Positions 13,596 to 24,725 of a stretch of 64,000 bases of DNA are shown here, piece after piece (within the stretch, counting starts at the first letter, position 1; every line of letters begins with the position of its first letter). Source of the stretch: Spiroplasma endosymbiont of Diplazon laetatorius (GTDB lineage Bacteria > Bacillota_I > Bacilli_A > Mycoplasmatales > Mycoplasmataceae); the NCBI RefSeq assembly GCF_964019625.1, contig NZ_OZ026458.1, forward strand, positions 1 through 64,000. The letters are read 5' to 3'. Made by a program: the position numbers and the translations under genes. The notes beneath the pieces are model-generated. The model was not told the origin of the DNA. It was given only the letters and a program-made list of their open reading frames with translations, and made no database searches.

Positions 13596-14727
13596 TTTGT
13601 TAGATAAAAGCAAAAAATATATTTTAGGATTATCAGGAGGAGCTGACAGTGTCTTTCTTTTTCACAAACTTATTGAACAAGGAATAAATAATTTTGTTGC
13701 TTGCCACGTTAATTATAATTTCAGGTCAGATTCAAAAAGAGATGTAGAGCTTGTAACAAAACTTTGTGAAAAATACAGCATTGAATTAATAACAAAGGAA
13801 ATAGTTCAAGATTACTCAAATCTAAAAGACAACTTTGAAGCTTGGGCAAGAGAAGTAAGATATGATTTTTTTGTTGAAGAATTACAAAAAAAATCCGCAG
13901 ATGAAATTTTAATAGCTCACAATTTAAACGACCACATAGAAACTTATTTAATGCACAAGGAAAAAAATCTTCCGTATTATGGGATACAACAGCATGCTAA
14001 ATACAAAAAGGTTAAAATTTTTAGGCCCATACTAAATTTAAAAAAATCATTCATAGTAAAAACCTTAAAAGAGAAAAAAATAGATTTTATTGTAGATAGC
14101 ACAAATTTGAATACGGAATATGAAAGAAATAGAGTCAGATCAATTATAAGTGAAGATGATTTTGATGTATATTTAAAAGAAATTGAATTCTTAAACAGCA
14201 AAAATAAAATGTATATGGAAGAAATTAAAAATATAAATTTTGAAAACCCAATAGATATAAATATCTTTAAAGAAGATAAAAATTTAAATGAACAGATCTT
14301 ATATACTTTTTTTATAAATCAAGGTCTTGAAGAATATATATACAACGCAAAAAAAGCTTTTGTAAAAGAGGTCTTAAAGCAACTTTTATCTAATAAATCT
14401 CATTTAGAAATATTTAAAGGAGATAAGGTTATTTTTAAGGATTATAAAAAAATAAGTATTTTAAAAACTGATGAAATTGAAATTTTCGAAAAACATTATC
14501 CTTTTGAAAAAGATTCGCTCGACATGCTTTATAAAAATAAAATTAAACAAGACGACGATCTTATAATTACAAATGATTGAAAAAAATACCAATCTGAAGT
14601 TACATATAAGGGTAAAAAGTTATCTAAAGTTTATAAAAATAAAAAAACAAATTATATTGACAGGTATAAAAATATTTTGATTTTTAGCAAAACAAACAAA
14701 ATAGTTTTAAATAATCTAGGTATATAG
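13585..14727 (+). CDS. tilS: tRNA(Ile)-lysidine synthetase
   Basis: Converts C34 of tRNA-Ile(CAU) to lysidine so that it reads AUA, which is heavily used in this AT-rich genome. The N-terminal PP-loop ATP pyrophosphatase motif is SGGADSVF. The middle contains HNLNDHIETYLM and ERNRVRS, both typical of TilS. It is about 380 aa. The start is uncertain: TTG 13585, GTG 13588 and TTG 13597 are possible, no strong ribosome binding site is seen, and it overlaps the previous gene's end. TGA-Trp is at 14578. In Bacillus tilS precedes hpt and ftsH; hpt is missing here. Confidence 0.9.
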
Positions 14728-14736
14728 TGATAAAAT
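14728..14736 (+). promoter_or_regulatory. ftsH extended -10 element
   Basis: TGATAAAAT, identical to the -10 upstream of dnaN and of the ABC ATPase, lies immediately after the tilS stop and 31 bases before the ftsH ATG. No clear -35 is present. Confidence 0.4.
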
Positions 14737-14766
14737 TACTTATGGTATTAGAAAACGGTGGGAATA

Positions 14767-16674
14767 ATGAAAAAGAAAAAATCTTTATGACTTTGAGTTT
14801 TATTCATAGTTATGATTTTGGTTATAGGGATTGTTATTTGACAATTTATTGCTGGTACAGCTGATAAATTGTCTTATAATGAATTAATGAATAATCTAAA
14901 TAGCAACGCGATTTATAGAAGTGTTACTTTAAAAAACTATAATGGTATGTTTGTTATTTCTGGATATTTTATAAACAGTGATGGTGTTGCACGTAAATTT
15001 ATAGCAACTCTAACAAGTGCTCAATACAATGAGTTAAGTGTAAAATTTTCAGAATTCACTGGATCAATAAATAATGTTGCTGAAACAACATCTGCATTTA
15101 TGACTTTAGTTATTAATTTATTGCCAATGGTAATTTTAATTGGTTTCTATGTTTGAATCTTTTCATCTATGTCAAAAGGTGGAATGGGTGGAGGAATGTT
15201 CGGCCCAGGAAAATCAACAAGACCAAGAGAAATTAAATCAGATGTTAAATTCTCTGATGTTGCAGGAATAAATGAAGAAAAAACTGAATTAGTAGAACTG
15301 GTAGATTACTTAAAAAATCCAAGTAAGTATGCACAAATGGGAGCTAGAGTTCCTAAGGGTGTTCTTATGGAAGGGCCTCCTGGAACAGGAAAAACTTTAT
15401 TAGCAAAAGCTGTAGCTGGAGAAGCTGGAGTAGCTTTCTTCTCAATGGCTGGTTCAGAGTTCGAAGAAATGTTTGTAGGACTTGGAGCAAGTAGAGTTAG
15501 GGATTTATTTAGTGATGCTAAAAAGTCAGCTCCATGTATTATCTTTATTGATGAGATTGATGCTGTTGGTAGAAAACGTAGTGGTGGAATGGGTGCTTCA
15601 ACAAATGAACAAACATTAAACCAATTACTTGTTGAAATGGATGGGTTTGGATCAAACTCTGGAGTAATTGTTATGGCAGCAACTAATAGAGTTGATGTTC
15701 TAGATAACGCCTTACTAAGACCAGGAAGATTCGATAGAACTATTCAAATTTCTCTTCCAGATATTAGAGAAAGAGAAGACATTTTAAAACTACATGCAAG
15801 AAACAAATCAGTTTCACCTGAAATTGATTGAAAACGTATTGCAGAAAGAACTCCTGGATTCTCAGGTGCTCAATTAGAAAACGTTCTTAACGAAGCTGCA
15901 ATTCTTGTTGTTAGAGATAAGAGAAAAATGATTACAATAACAGATATCGATGAAGCTATCGATAGAGTTGTTGGTGGTCCAGCTAAAAAATCAAGAGCAA
16001 TGACTTTACAAGATAAACAAATTGTTTCTTACCATGAAGCCGGACACGCGTTGATGGGGTTAAAATTAGATTCTGCATCAAAAGTTCAAAAAGTTACAAT
16101 AATACCAAGGGGTAATGCTGGTGGTTACACAATCATGACTCCAAAAGATGAATCAAACTTCTCATCTAAAGAAGATCTATATGCATCAATTGCAGGGTAC
16201 CTAGGAGGTAGAGCTGCAGAAGAAATTATGTTTGGTAAAAACAAAATTACAACTGGAGCACATGATGACTTAGATAAAGCAACAAACATTGCAAGAAGAA
16301 TGGTTACTCAGTTCGGTATGTCTTCATTAGGACTTACAAAATATTTAACTATGCAAGAAGAATCATACGGACAAACAAAAGGTGTTTATTCAGATGAGGT
16401 AGCATACAAAATAGATACAGAAATTAATACAATATTAGAACAATGTTATAAAACTGCTGTTGAAGTAATTAATAAACACAAAGATGTTTTAGAGTTAATT
16501 GCTGAATCATTAAGAGTGTTAGAAACTATTACAGCAGAACAAATTGATTACATCGACAAACATAATCAATTGCCAAAAGAAGTTGTTGAAGAAAAAAACA
16601 GAAGAGCAATTGAAGACAAGAAAAAAGAATCTGGAGAAATATTAGAATTTGAACCAGATGAAGAAGACAAATAA
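14767..16674 (+). CDS. ftsH: ATP-dependent zinc metalloprotease FtsH
   Basis: Membrane-anchored AAA protease for quality control of membrane proteins, 635 aa. Transmembrane segments lie at about residues 7-29 and 108-132, enclosing a short extracytoplasmic domain. A Gly/Met-rich linker follows. Walker A GPPGTGKT is at 203-210, then IIFIDEID and the second region of homology ([18 protein letters not shown]). The zinc site is HEAGH at 423-427. TGA-Trp codons lie in the first membrane segment. The ribosome binding site GGTGGG is just upstream. An AAACACTTT/AAAGTGTTT terminator follows. Confidence 0.97.
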
Positions 16675-16700
16675 AACACTTTATTAAAAAGTGTTTTTTT
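16674..16700 (+). terminator. ftsH terminator
   Basis: AAACACTTT (16674-16682), loop of five, AAAGTGTTT (16688-16696), then a T-run to 16700. Confidence 0.8.
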
Positions 16701-16713
16701 ATTTCTAAACAAG

Positions 16714-16719
16714 TATAAT
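16714..16719 (+). promoter_or_regulatory. hslO -10 element
   Basis: Perfect TATAAT 33 bases upstream of the hslO ATG and just after the ftsH terminator. The -35 position overlaps the terminator and is a poor match. Confidence 0.4.
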
Positions 16720-16751
16720 AAGAAAAGTTAAATTATAAGGAGAACAAAAAC

Positions 16752-17603
16752 ATGGATATGGAAATTAGAGCTTTAAGTGAAAAGCACAATGTTAAAATTT
16801 CAATCGTAGATATTACAGAAGGATTTAATGAAATAGTTAAATTACAGGGAACTAATCCTTTAACTTCTGTTGCCTTAGGAAGAACTGTTATAAATAATGC
16901 TTTATTAAGTTTATCTTTAAAAGACGGAAGCAAAATGACAACTAATTTAAATGGTATGGGTCTTGGGGGATCTATAATATCTGAATTTCAAGATAAAAAA
17001 TTTAGAGGTTACATTCAAATACCTCAATTTGAATTAGATAAAATAGAAGATGGAAAAGGAAGCCCACTATCACAAGTTGTAGGAACTCAAGGATTCTTAC
17101 AAATTTCTAGAGATAATGGTGGAACAGAACCTTATACTTCTAGAGTTGAAATAGTATCTGGAGAAGTTAATTTAGATTTTATGTATTACTTACAACAAAG
17201 TGATCAAGTTAACTCTTTAATCAGTTCAACTATTGAATTAGAAGAAAACGGAAGCATAAAAAAAGCTTGCGGTATTATAATTCAAATGTTACCTGGATTT
17301 AGTGATGAAAACATTGACTTCATAGAAGAAAAAGTTGGATCATTAGATCACTTAGTTAAAACTCTAATCGGAACTACAAACTATGAATCTCTAATAAAAG
17401 ATATTTGCGAAGATGCAAAGGTGCTTGGAGTTGGAGAATTAAAATTTGAATGTACATGTGATATGGAAAAAGTAATAGCTTCAGTAAAAATGTTAGGAGA
17501 AGATGACATTAAAAAAATTATTGAAGAGGGAGAAGTTGTAGAAGTTGTTTGTGACTTTTGTAAGAAACAATATAATGTAAAACCAGAAGAACTTGCAAAT
17601 TAA
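16752..17603 (+). CDS. hslO: Redox-regulated chaperone Hsp33
   Basis: Holdase chaperone activated by oxidation of a C-terminal zinc centre. It is 283 aa. The four zinc cysteines are visible: CTC (in KFECTCDMEK) and CDFC (in VVCDFCKKQ), in the family's CxC...CxxC arrangement near residues 236-272. It lies downstream of ftsH as in Bacillus, with coaX missing in between. AAGGAG lies before ATG 16752. Confidence 0.95.
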   Translation: MDMEIRALSEKHNVKISIVDITEGFNEIVKLQGTNPLTSVALGRTVINNALLSLSLKDGSKMTTNLNGMGLGGSIISEFQDKKFRGYIQIPQFELDKIEDGKGSPLSQVVGTQGFLQISRDNGGTEPYTSRVEIVSGEVNLDFMYYLQQSDQVNSLISSTIELEENGSIKKACGIIIQMLPGFSDENIDFIEEKVGSLDHLVKTLIGTTNYESLIKDICEDAKVLGVGELKFECTCDMEKVIASVKMLGEDDIKKIIEEGEVVEVVCDFCKKQYNVKPEELAN

Positions 17604-17607
17604 TTTG

Positions 17608-17616
17608 TGATAAAAT
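17608..17616 (+). promoter_or_regulatory. Extended -10 upstream of ABC ATPase gene
   Basis: TGATAAAAT, the same element as at 1352-1360 and 14728-14736, follows the hslO stop by four bases. Confidence 0.4.
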
Positions 17617-17656
17617 TAATTTGGTGTATTTAAGTTCTATATTAAGGAGAATTAAT

Positions 17657-18670
17657 ATGGAAGAAAAAGATTTACAACAACCTGTTGTTACGGTTGATGG
17701 TGAATTAAAGCAAGCTAAAGAAAAAAAAGAAAAGGTTGCTAAAGAAAAACCAGCTAAAAAAGAAAAAGCATCAGCTGGTTTAAACGAACCTCGTGTTAGA
17801 GAATTCGAACAACTTCAATTACCAGAAGTAACTGAAGAAGGGGTTAAAGGATTAAAACAAAAAAACAAAATCCAAAAACAAATGACTTCTAAATATTCAA
17901 AAGAAATCTTAGAGGGTAAAATAGTTTCTACTACAGGTAATAAACCTGATATAGAAAAAAACGTTATTGAGTTATACAACGTAAAGAGATGATATGTAAC
18001 TGGAGATATGTTAACTCCTGTGTTACGTGGTGTGGACTTGAAACTTGAAAAGGGTAAATTTATCGTAATCTTAGGACCATCTGGTTCTGGAAAAACAACT
18101 TTATTAAACACAATCTCAGGGTTAGATAAAACTTCTGAGGGAGATGTTTTTGTTCTAGGGAGCAATTTGTCTTTATTAAAAGACTCACACTTAACTAAAT
18201 TCCGTAGAGAAAACGTTGGATTCATTTTCCAACAATATAATCTACTTTCAAACTTAACTGCTAAAGAAAATGCAGAAGTTGGGGAAAACTTAAGTAAATC
18301 AAAAGAAAACAAAATGTCAATTGAAGAAATATTCAAAACAATTGGTATGGAAGAACAAATGAACAAATATCCACATCAAATGTCAGGGGGACAACAACAA
18401 AGGGTTTCTATTGCTAGAGCCTTAGCTAAAAACCCTGAAATCCTATTTGGTGATGAGCCAACAGGAGCGCTTGATGAAGAAATGGGTAGAAAAGTTCTAG
18501 ATATTTTAGTTGATGTAAAAGAAAAATATAACACAACTGTAATTATCGTTACTCACAACCCAAACATTAGTGAAATTGGGGATACTGTTATCCATGTTAG
18601 AAATGGTTTAATTGATGAAATTAAACATAATGCTAAACCAAAAAAACCTTCAGAAATTGACTGATCATAA
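17657..18670 (+). CDS. ABC transporter ATP-binding protein, MacB/LolD type, with N-terminal extension
   Basis: It is 337 aa, against ~230 aa for a lone LolD/MacB ATPase. The first ~105 residues are a Lys/Glu/Ala-rich charged extension without a recognisable domain. The ATPase starts near residue 97 (IELYNVKRWYVTG). Walker A is GPSGSGKTT, the Q-loop FQQYNLL, the signature MSGGQQQRVSIARAL, Walker B ILFGDEPTGALD and the switch His in VTHN. I chose ATG 17657, after AAGGAG; an upstream in-frame ATG at 17621 has no ribosome binding site. No permease gene is adjacent, so the partner is encoded elsewhere. The substrate is unknown. Confidence 0.85.
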
Positions 18671-18676
18671 AAACCA

Positions 18677-18711
18677 AAACTACAACGCAAAAGCTGTTGT
18701 AGTTTTTTTAT
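18677..18711 (+). terminator. Terminator of the ABC ATPase gene
   Basis: AAACTACAAC (18677-18686) pairs with GTTGTAGTTT (18696-18705), followed by T's to 18710. Confidence 0.85.
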
Positions 18712-18734
18712 CTCAAAATGGGTTTAAAAAAGTA

Positions 18735-18740
18735 TATAAT
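18735..18740 (+). promoter_or_regulatory. -10 element for the DUF1904-dus-lysS-asnA-like unit
   Basis: Perfect TATAAT after a terminator and 27 bases before the next ATG. The -35 region is unconvincing. Confidence 0.4.
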
Positions 18741-18767
18741 TATATTTGTTAAAGGTGGGAAAAACAT

Positions 18768-19082
18768 ATGCCAATTTTTAGTTTCAAAGGTGTAGACGAA
18801 AACAAAGTTAATGAATATTTTAAACAAGTAGGAGAACTTGCATTAATAATTAATGCAGATGTTAAAAAATTTGTATTTTGACAAGACCCTAGTGTTTTAA
18901 TAGGAAATGGTTATGAAAAAGATGCTATTCAAGTAAGTATTGAATGAGTTGGAAGACCATTAAAACAAGAAGAAGTAGCAAAACACATTCAAAAATTCTT
19001 TGGAGATATTTCAAAAAACATTTATGTAAAATTCGAAGAGATCAATAGTTTCTTATATTTAAACGGAGAAAGTATCGGTTAA
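18768..19082 (+). CDS. DUF1904-like small protein
   Basis: A 104-aa protein beginning MPIFSFKGVDENKVNEYF. The Met-Pro start, the length and the pattern (N-terminal strand, helix, then a second strand-helix ending in FEEINSFLYLNGE) resemble the DUF1904 family, which has a tautomerase/MIF-like fold. No function is established that I can assign. Two TGA-Trp codons are present. Its stop overlaps the dus start as TAATG, so the two are coupled. The family call is from memory of the pattern, not a search. Confidence 0.7.
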
Positions 19083-20068
19083 TGAAAATCAAGAACGTAG
19101 ATATTAAAGGTCAAGTATTCTTGGGCCCTATGGCTGGGACTACAAACGCGGCTTTTAGAATTATTTGTAAAGAAAAAGGTGCATCATTAGTTTATGCTGA
19201 AATGGTTAGTACAGAAGGTTTGGTTCACAATAACCAAAAAACTAAAACTATGATCGAAGTTTCAAAACTAGAACACCCTATTACTTTACAAATTTTTGGT
19301 TTTGACGTTAATTCATTTGTTAAAGGCGCAAAAATCGTAGAAGAATTTTCAGAATGTGATGTTATAGATATTAATATGGGATGTCCAGCACCAAAAGTTG
19401 CATTAAGAAGCCAAGCGGGAGCTAACTTGTTAAAGTATCCAGAAAGAGTTGGAGAAGTTATAAAAGCAGTTGTTGAAAATACATCAAAACCAGTTACTGT
19501 AAAAATGAGAATTGGATGAGATGATGAAAACAGAAACGTAGTTGAACTTGCTAAAATTGCTGAAGCAAACGGAGCAAGTGCAATTGCTGTTCACGGAAGA
19601 ACAAGAAATCAATTTTACAATGGTAAAGCTGATTGAACTTGAATCAAAAAAGTTAAAGAAGCGGTTAATATTCCTGTTATTGGTAATGGCGATGTTGTGG
19701 ATGGACCATCTGCAAAAGCTATGATAGAACAAACTGGTTGTGATGGAATAATGATTGCTAGAGCTGCACAAGGGAACCCTTGAGTTTTTAGAGAGATCCA
19801 ACATTATCTTGATACTGGTGAAACTTTAGAAAAACCCACTTATGAAGAATGAAAAGAAACAGTTATTAGACATGCAAATCTATTGATAGAAATGCGTGGA
19901 GAAGAATTTGCAATTAGAGAAATGAGAAAGCAACTTCTTTGATACCTTGGAACTTTAGGTGCTGATAACACTATAAAAGAAATGAAACAAATGGCTACAA
20001 CCATAGAATCATTAGAAGATATTAATAAAATATTAGAATTTTACGAAAACAAAAATCTAGGAGAATAA
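19082..20068 (+). CDS. dus: tRNA-dihydrouridine synthase (DusB type)
   Basis: FMN-dependent reductase that makes dihydrouridine in tRNA. It is 328 aa. The N-terminal GPMAGTTNAAFR binds FMN, and the catalytic Cys lies in MGCPAPKV. AVHGRTRNQ and GNGDVVDG complete the Dus pattern. It sits directly before lysS, as dusB does in Bacillus. Several TGA-Trp codons are present. Confidence 0.93.
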
Positions 20069-20072
20069 AAAT

Positions 20073-21583
<1,511 letters not shown>

Positions 21584-21584
<1 letters not shown>

Positions 21585-22591
21585 TGAAATACGGTATAGC
21601 TTTAGGTTATGTTTCAAAATTAAATTTTCAAGAAACAATTGAAGGAATAGAATTTATTAAAGAAGAAATATTTTCTTCTTTAAAAGACAAATTTGATTTA
21701 TTAAATGTATCAAGTGGATTAGTAACAAATAAATATTTATGATTGAATGATGATTTTCAACAAACAAAAAGACCAATAGATTTTGATATTGTTAGTCAAA
21801 ATGAATATGGGGAAATAATTCAATCAAATAATAAATGAAGAAGACACTTCTTAAAAAACTTAGATGAAGAAAATGAAACTATAAAAGGTATCATAACAAA
21901 CTTCACTACAGTTAATAGAGATGTTGTACTAGATAATACTAACTCACTTGTTTTTGAAGAGGTTGGTTTAGAAATTTTAGTTAATGATGTGGACATGGAT
22001 AAATTAAATGAAGACTTAATTGAAATATATAAAGCTCTTTGCTCAATAGATAAAAATATAAGTGAGAAATTTAATTCTTTAAACGATTTTCATTTATCAA
22101 AAACTCTAACATTCATAACATATAAAAAATTAAAAGAGCTTTACCCTTTATTAACTTTTTCTGAAAGACTTAATAAGTTCGGAAAAGATAATGGTAGTTT
22201 TGTCATTCAAGATTATGCAGAAAAAATATTGAATCAAAAAAACATCAGCCAATTTTCTCAAGATGTATTTAATTTAAAAACCTATTCAAAACTTTATGTT
22301 TATAATGGTGAATGTGAAAAGTCAGTTTCACTTGCATATGCTGGTTTTCAAGTTGATAGAAAAACTTTGAAAGATCAAAATCTTATTCTTAAAGAGAATA
22401 GTAAAATTAACAACGAATATAATCACTTGATTAAATCAAATGAATTGCCACTAACATTATCAATTGGTATTTTCATCAATAGAGTTGTTATGACTATTCT
22501 TGAAAAGCAACACATAGGAGAAGTTCACTCTTCAATTTGAGGAAATGAATTCATTGAATACTGTAAAGCAAATAATATCAAAATACTTTAA
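21584..22591 (+). CDS. Divergent AsnA-like protein (aspartate-ammonia ligase fold)
   Basis: A 335-aa protein close in length to asparagine synthetase A (330 aa in E. coli). The C-terminus is the clearest match: IGIFINRVVMTIL...HIGEVHSSIW corresponds to [26 protein letters not shown]-type ends, including the motif 3 Arg (residue 300). KWRRHFL (84-90) corresponds to KWKRQTL. However, the GDGTQDN stretch of true AsnA is replaced by SGLVTNKYLW, and the Asp/Trp-rich VDQWDWE segment and the GGK/HDVRAPDYDDW region are not recognisable. Catalysis is therefore doubtful. It may have a new role linked to aminoacylation, given the TAATG coupling to lysS. Identified by eye. Confidence 0.65.
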
Positions 22592-22615
22592 TCACAACTA
22601 AGTTGTGATTTTTTA
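22590..22615 (+). terminator. Terminator after the AsnA-like gene
   Basis: AATCACAACT (22590-22599) pairs with AGTTGTGATT (22601-22610), then T's. Confidence 0.85.
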
Positions 22616-22617
22616 TT

Positions 22618-22623
22618 TATAAT
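22618..22623 (+). promoter_or_regulatory. -10 element upstream of ispD-like gene
   Basis: TATAAT, 17 bases before ATG 22640, would give a leader of only about ten bases. Confidence 0.35.
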
Positions 22624-22639
22624 TAAATTGGTGATAAGA

Positions 22640-23239
22640 ATGATATCTTTAATAATTGTAGCTAACGGAACTGGACAAAGGTTTGGCGAAAATAAAATGT
22701 TAGTTAAAATAGAAAATGAATATTTAATAAATAAAACAATAAATTGCTTCAAAAATATAGAACAAATTAAAGAAGTTATTTTAGTTTCTAATAAAGAAGT
22801 TTTTGATGTTGTTGAAAATGACTCTATAATTTTTTGTGAAGGTGGATCTACAAGAAGTGAATCTGTAAAAATAGGTCTGGAAAAATGTACAGAAGAATTT
22901 GTTATGATTCATGATGGTGCCAGACCTTATGTTTCTAAAAGAATAATAAATGAGTCAATAATGAATTTAGAAAATAACGATTGTGTTGTTCCTGTTTTAA
23001 AAGTCACTAACTGTTTGAAACAATTTGTAAAAAATAAAATTAAGACAGTTAACAGAGAAGGATTCGTTCAAAGCCAAACCCCGCAATCTTTTAAAACAAA
23101 AATAATAAAAGAAGCCTATAACAAAAATTTAGGAGAGTTTTATGACGATTGCCAATTACTTGAAAATGATAACTACAAAATTAAATTAATTGAAGGTTCA
23201 GAAAAAAATAAAAAAATTACTTTTAAAGAAGATTTATAA
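22640..23239 (+). CDS. ispD: IspD-like nucleotidyltransferase (MEP cytidylyltransferase family)
   Basis: CTP:2-C-methyl-D-erythritol-4-phosphate cytidylyltransferase family (MEP isoprenoid pathway); TarI-like cytidylyltransferases share the fold. It is 199 aa from ATG 22640. The nucleotide-binding start is IIVANGTGQRFGENK, then GGSTRSESVKIGL, HDGARPYV and REGFVQSQTPQSF, all family motifs. It ends at the ITFKEDL motif without the usual last helix. TTG 22628 or GTG 22631 could extend it by four or three residues. No other MEP gene is in the window, so the pathway cannot be confirmed here. Confidence 0.78.
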   Translation: MISLIIVANGTGQRFGENKMLVKIENEYLINKTINCFKNIEQIKEVILVSNKEVFDVVENDSIIFCEGGSTRSESVKIGLEKCTEEFVMIHDGARPYVSKRIINESIMNLENNDCVVPVLKVTNCLKQFVKNKIKTVNREGFVQSQTPQSFKTKIIKEAYNKNLGEFYDDCQLLENDNYKIKLIEGSEKNKKITFKEDL

Positions 23240-23253
23240 AAGTAATTTTTTTA
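23213..23253 (+). terminator. Terminator overlapping the end of ispD-like gene
   Basis: AAAATTACTTTT (23213-23224) pairs with AAAAGTAATTTT (23238-23249), followed by T's. The 5' arm lies inside the coding sequence. Confidence 0.75.
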
Positions 23254-23273
23254 TTTACATTTATAAAAATGCC

Positions 23274-23303
23274 TTGAATATATATTAGGTTTTACTATAT
23301 AAT
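23274..23303 (+). promoter_or_regulatory. rpsF-ssb-rpsR operon promoter
   Basis: TTGAAT (23274-23279), 18-base spacer, perfect TATAAT (23298-23303). This is among the best promoters in the window. Transcription would begin near 23310. Confidence 0.65.
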
Positions 23304-23311
23304 AAATAAGC

Positions 23312-23366
23312 GAGTTAATTTTTTTATTAACTCCTTGCCTTTAATTAGGCCAAAAGACCACAAGGA
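23312..23366 (+). promoter_or_regulatory. rpsF leader RNA with S6:S18-type binding structure
   Basis: The leader first has a hairpin GAGTTAAT/ATTAACTC (23312-23319, 23326-23333). It then has nested stems: TCCTTG (23332-23337) with CAAGGA (23361-23366), and GCCT (23337-23340) with AGGC (23347-23350). S6:S18 autoregulatory structures before rpsF are known in many bacteria and have this kind of short stem with a small apical hairpin and an unpaired A/C-rich side. The outer 3' arm contains the Shine-Dalgarno AAGGAG, so folding would block rpsF translation. The assignment to the family is by position and shape. Confidence 0.6.
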
Positions 23367-23375
23367 GATAGAAAT

Positions 23376-23957
23376 ATGATTAGAAAATACGAAGTAATGT
23401 ACATCCTAGATCAAGATACAACAGATGTAAAATCTGTTCAAACTAAATTACACGATGTTCTTACTGCTAACGGTGGAAAAATCTTAGAATCAGAAGACTG
23501 AGGATTAAGAGATTTCGCTTATGTAATTAAGAAAAAGAAAAAAGGTTACTATACAGTAGTAATCGTTGAAACAGATTCAGCAAACATTAATGAGTTTGAA
23601 CGTGTTTCAAGAATTGACAAAAATGTTGTTAGATGTCAAGTTATAAACACTGAAAACGAAAAAAGATACATCCAATCAACAAAATTATCTAAAACAGATA
23701 TGTCTAAATTCAAAGAAGAGAAAAAACCTTCAAGAGGATTTGATAGAAGAATGCCAAGAAGAGACGATGCTCCAAAAGCAGAAGAATCAAACGAAGCAAA
23801 AGCTGTTAAAGAAGTAAAAGAAGTAAAAGAAACAAAAGTTGTTAAAGAAGTAAAAGAAAAAACTACTACAGCAAAAGAAGCTAAACCTGCCGCTGCAAAA
23901 GAAGCTAAACCAGCTGCTAAAAAAACAACTAAAAAAGTTGAAGAAAAAGAAGCTTAA
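23376..23957 (+). CDS. rpsF: 30S ribosomal protein S6 with long C-terminal tail
   Basis: Small-subunit protein that binds with S18. The N-terminal ~105 residues are the S6 domain (MIRKYEVMYILDQDT...). The protein is 193 aa, roughly twice the core. Residues ~110-193 form a low-complexity tail of Lys, Glu, Ala, Val (VKEVKEVKETK, AKEAKPAA repeats). One TGA-Trp at 23499. It is first in the rpsF-ssb-rpsR operon, as in Bacillus. Confidence 0.95.
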
Positions 23958-23978
23958 TAGCTTTAGAGGAGAATTCAA

Positions 23979-24425
23979 ATGAACTCAGTTAATTTAATTG
24001 GAAGAATTACAAAAGACCCGGAACTAAGAAGTTCATCAAATGGTAAATCATTTGTTGCCTTTACACTTGCTGTTAATGAATTTTCAGGTGGAAACCAGTT
24101 TACACAATTTGTACCATGTTTCGCTTGAGAAAAAACAGCAGAAAACTTAGCAAAATTTGTTAAAAAAGGTGCTCAAATTTCTGTAGAAGGATCAATAAAT
24201 GTTAGACAAGAAAATAACAATGGACAGTTTTCGCAAATTGTTACTGTTAGAGCTAACAGAATTGAGTTCCTAAGTGGTACAGGAAGTACTCAATCAGGAT
24301 CAAGTAATTCATTTGAATCAAACCAACCAAAACCAGCTACTCAACAACCATCAAGCAACTTTGATTTTGATCTAATAGATGATGCAAAACCAAATGATGA
24401 TGATTCAATTTTATGAGAAGACTAA
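23979..24425 (+). CDS. ssb: Single-stranded DNA-binding protein
   Basis: Covers single-stranded DNA in replication and repair. It is 148 aa. The N-terminal OB fold begins MNSVNLIGRITKDPELR. A Gln/Ser/Asn-rich linker follows. The acidic C-terminal tip is DDDSILWED, not the usual DDDIPF, so the partner-binding tip is altered but keeps acidic plus hydrophobic character. It lies between rpsF and rpsR. Confidence 0.95.
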
Positions 24426-24443
24426 TATAGGAGGAAATACAAA

Positions 24444-24665
24444 ATGAAAAAATTTGTAAGAAGAAAAAAAGTAAATTTCTTTGCTAAAAACAACATTGAT
24501 TACATCGATTACAAGGATGTGGATTTATTAAAAAAATTCATTTCAGCTAATGGACAAATCTTACCAAAAAGAGTTACAGGTACATCACCAAAACACCAAA
24601 GAATGTTAGCTGTTGCTATTAAAAGAGCAAGAGGAATGGGATTACTACCTTTCGTAGTTCAATAA
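24444..24665 (+). CDS. rpsR: 30S ribosomal protein S18
   Basis: A 73-aa basic protein, the normal size. The S18 pattern is [21 protein letters not shown]...[14 protein letters not shown]. Strong ribosome binding site TAGGAGG upstream. Last gene of the operon; a terminator follows. Confidence 0.97.
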   Translation: MKKFVRRKKVNFFAKNNIDYIDYKDVDLLKKFISANGQILPKRVTGTSPKHQRMLAVAIKRARGMGLLPFVVQ

Positions 24666-24673
24666 TAATTATC

Positions 24674-24697
24674 AAACACCAACAAGGTGTTTTTTTA
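24674..24697 (+). terminator. rpsF-ssb-rpsR operon terminator
   Basis: AAACACC (24674-24680) pairs with GGTGTTT (24686-24692), followed by a T-run. Confidence 0.85.
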
Positions 24698-24699
24698 TT

Positions 24700-24708
24700 T
24701 GTTATAAT
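24700..24708 (+). promoter_or_regulatory. rplI-dnaB extended -10 promoter element
   Basis: TGT followed by a perfect TATAAT (24703-24708), right after the operon terminator and 17 bases before the rplI ATG, giving a very short leader. Confidence 0.5.
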
Positions 24709-24725
24709 TAGAAAGGTGAAAATAA

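Noticed and set aside
17815..18366. A 183-codon open frame on the - strand
   Set aside because: It lies antisense to the ABC ATPase, has no ribosome binding site and no protein resemblance. It is a shadow of the coding strand, as are the other - strand frames within + strand genes.
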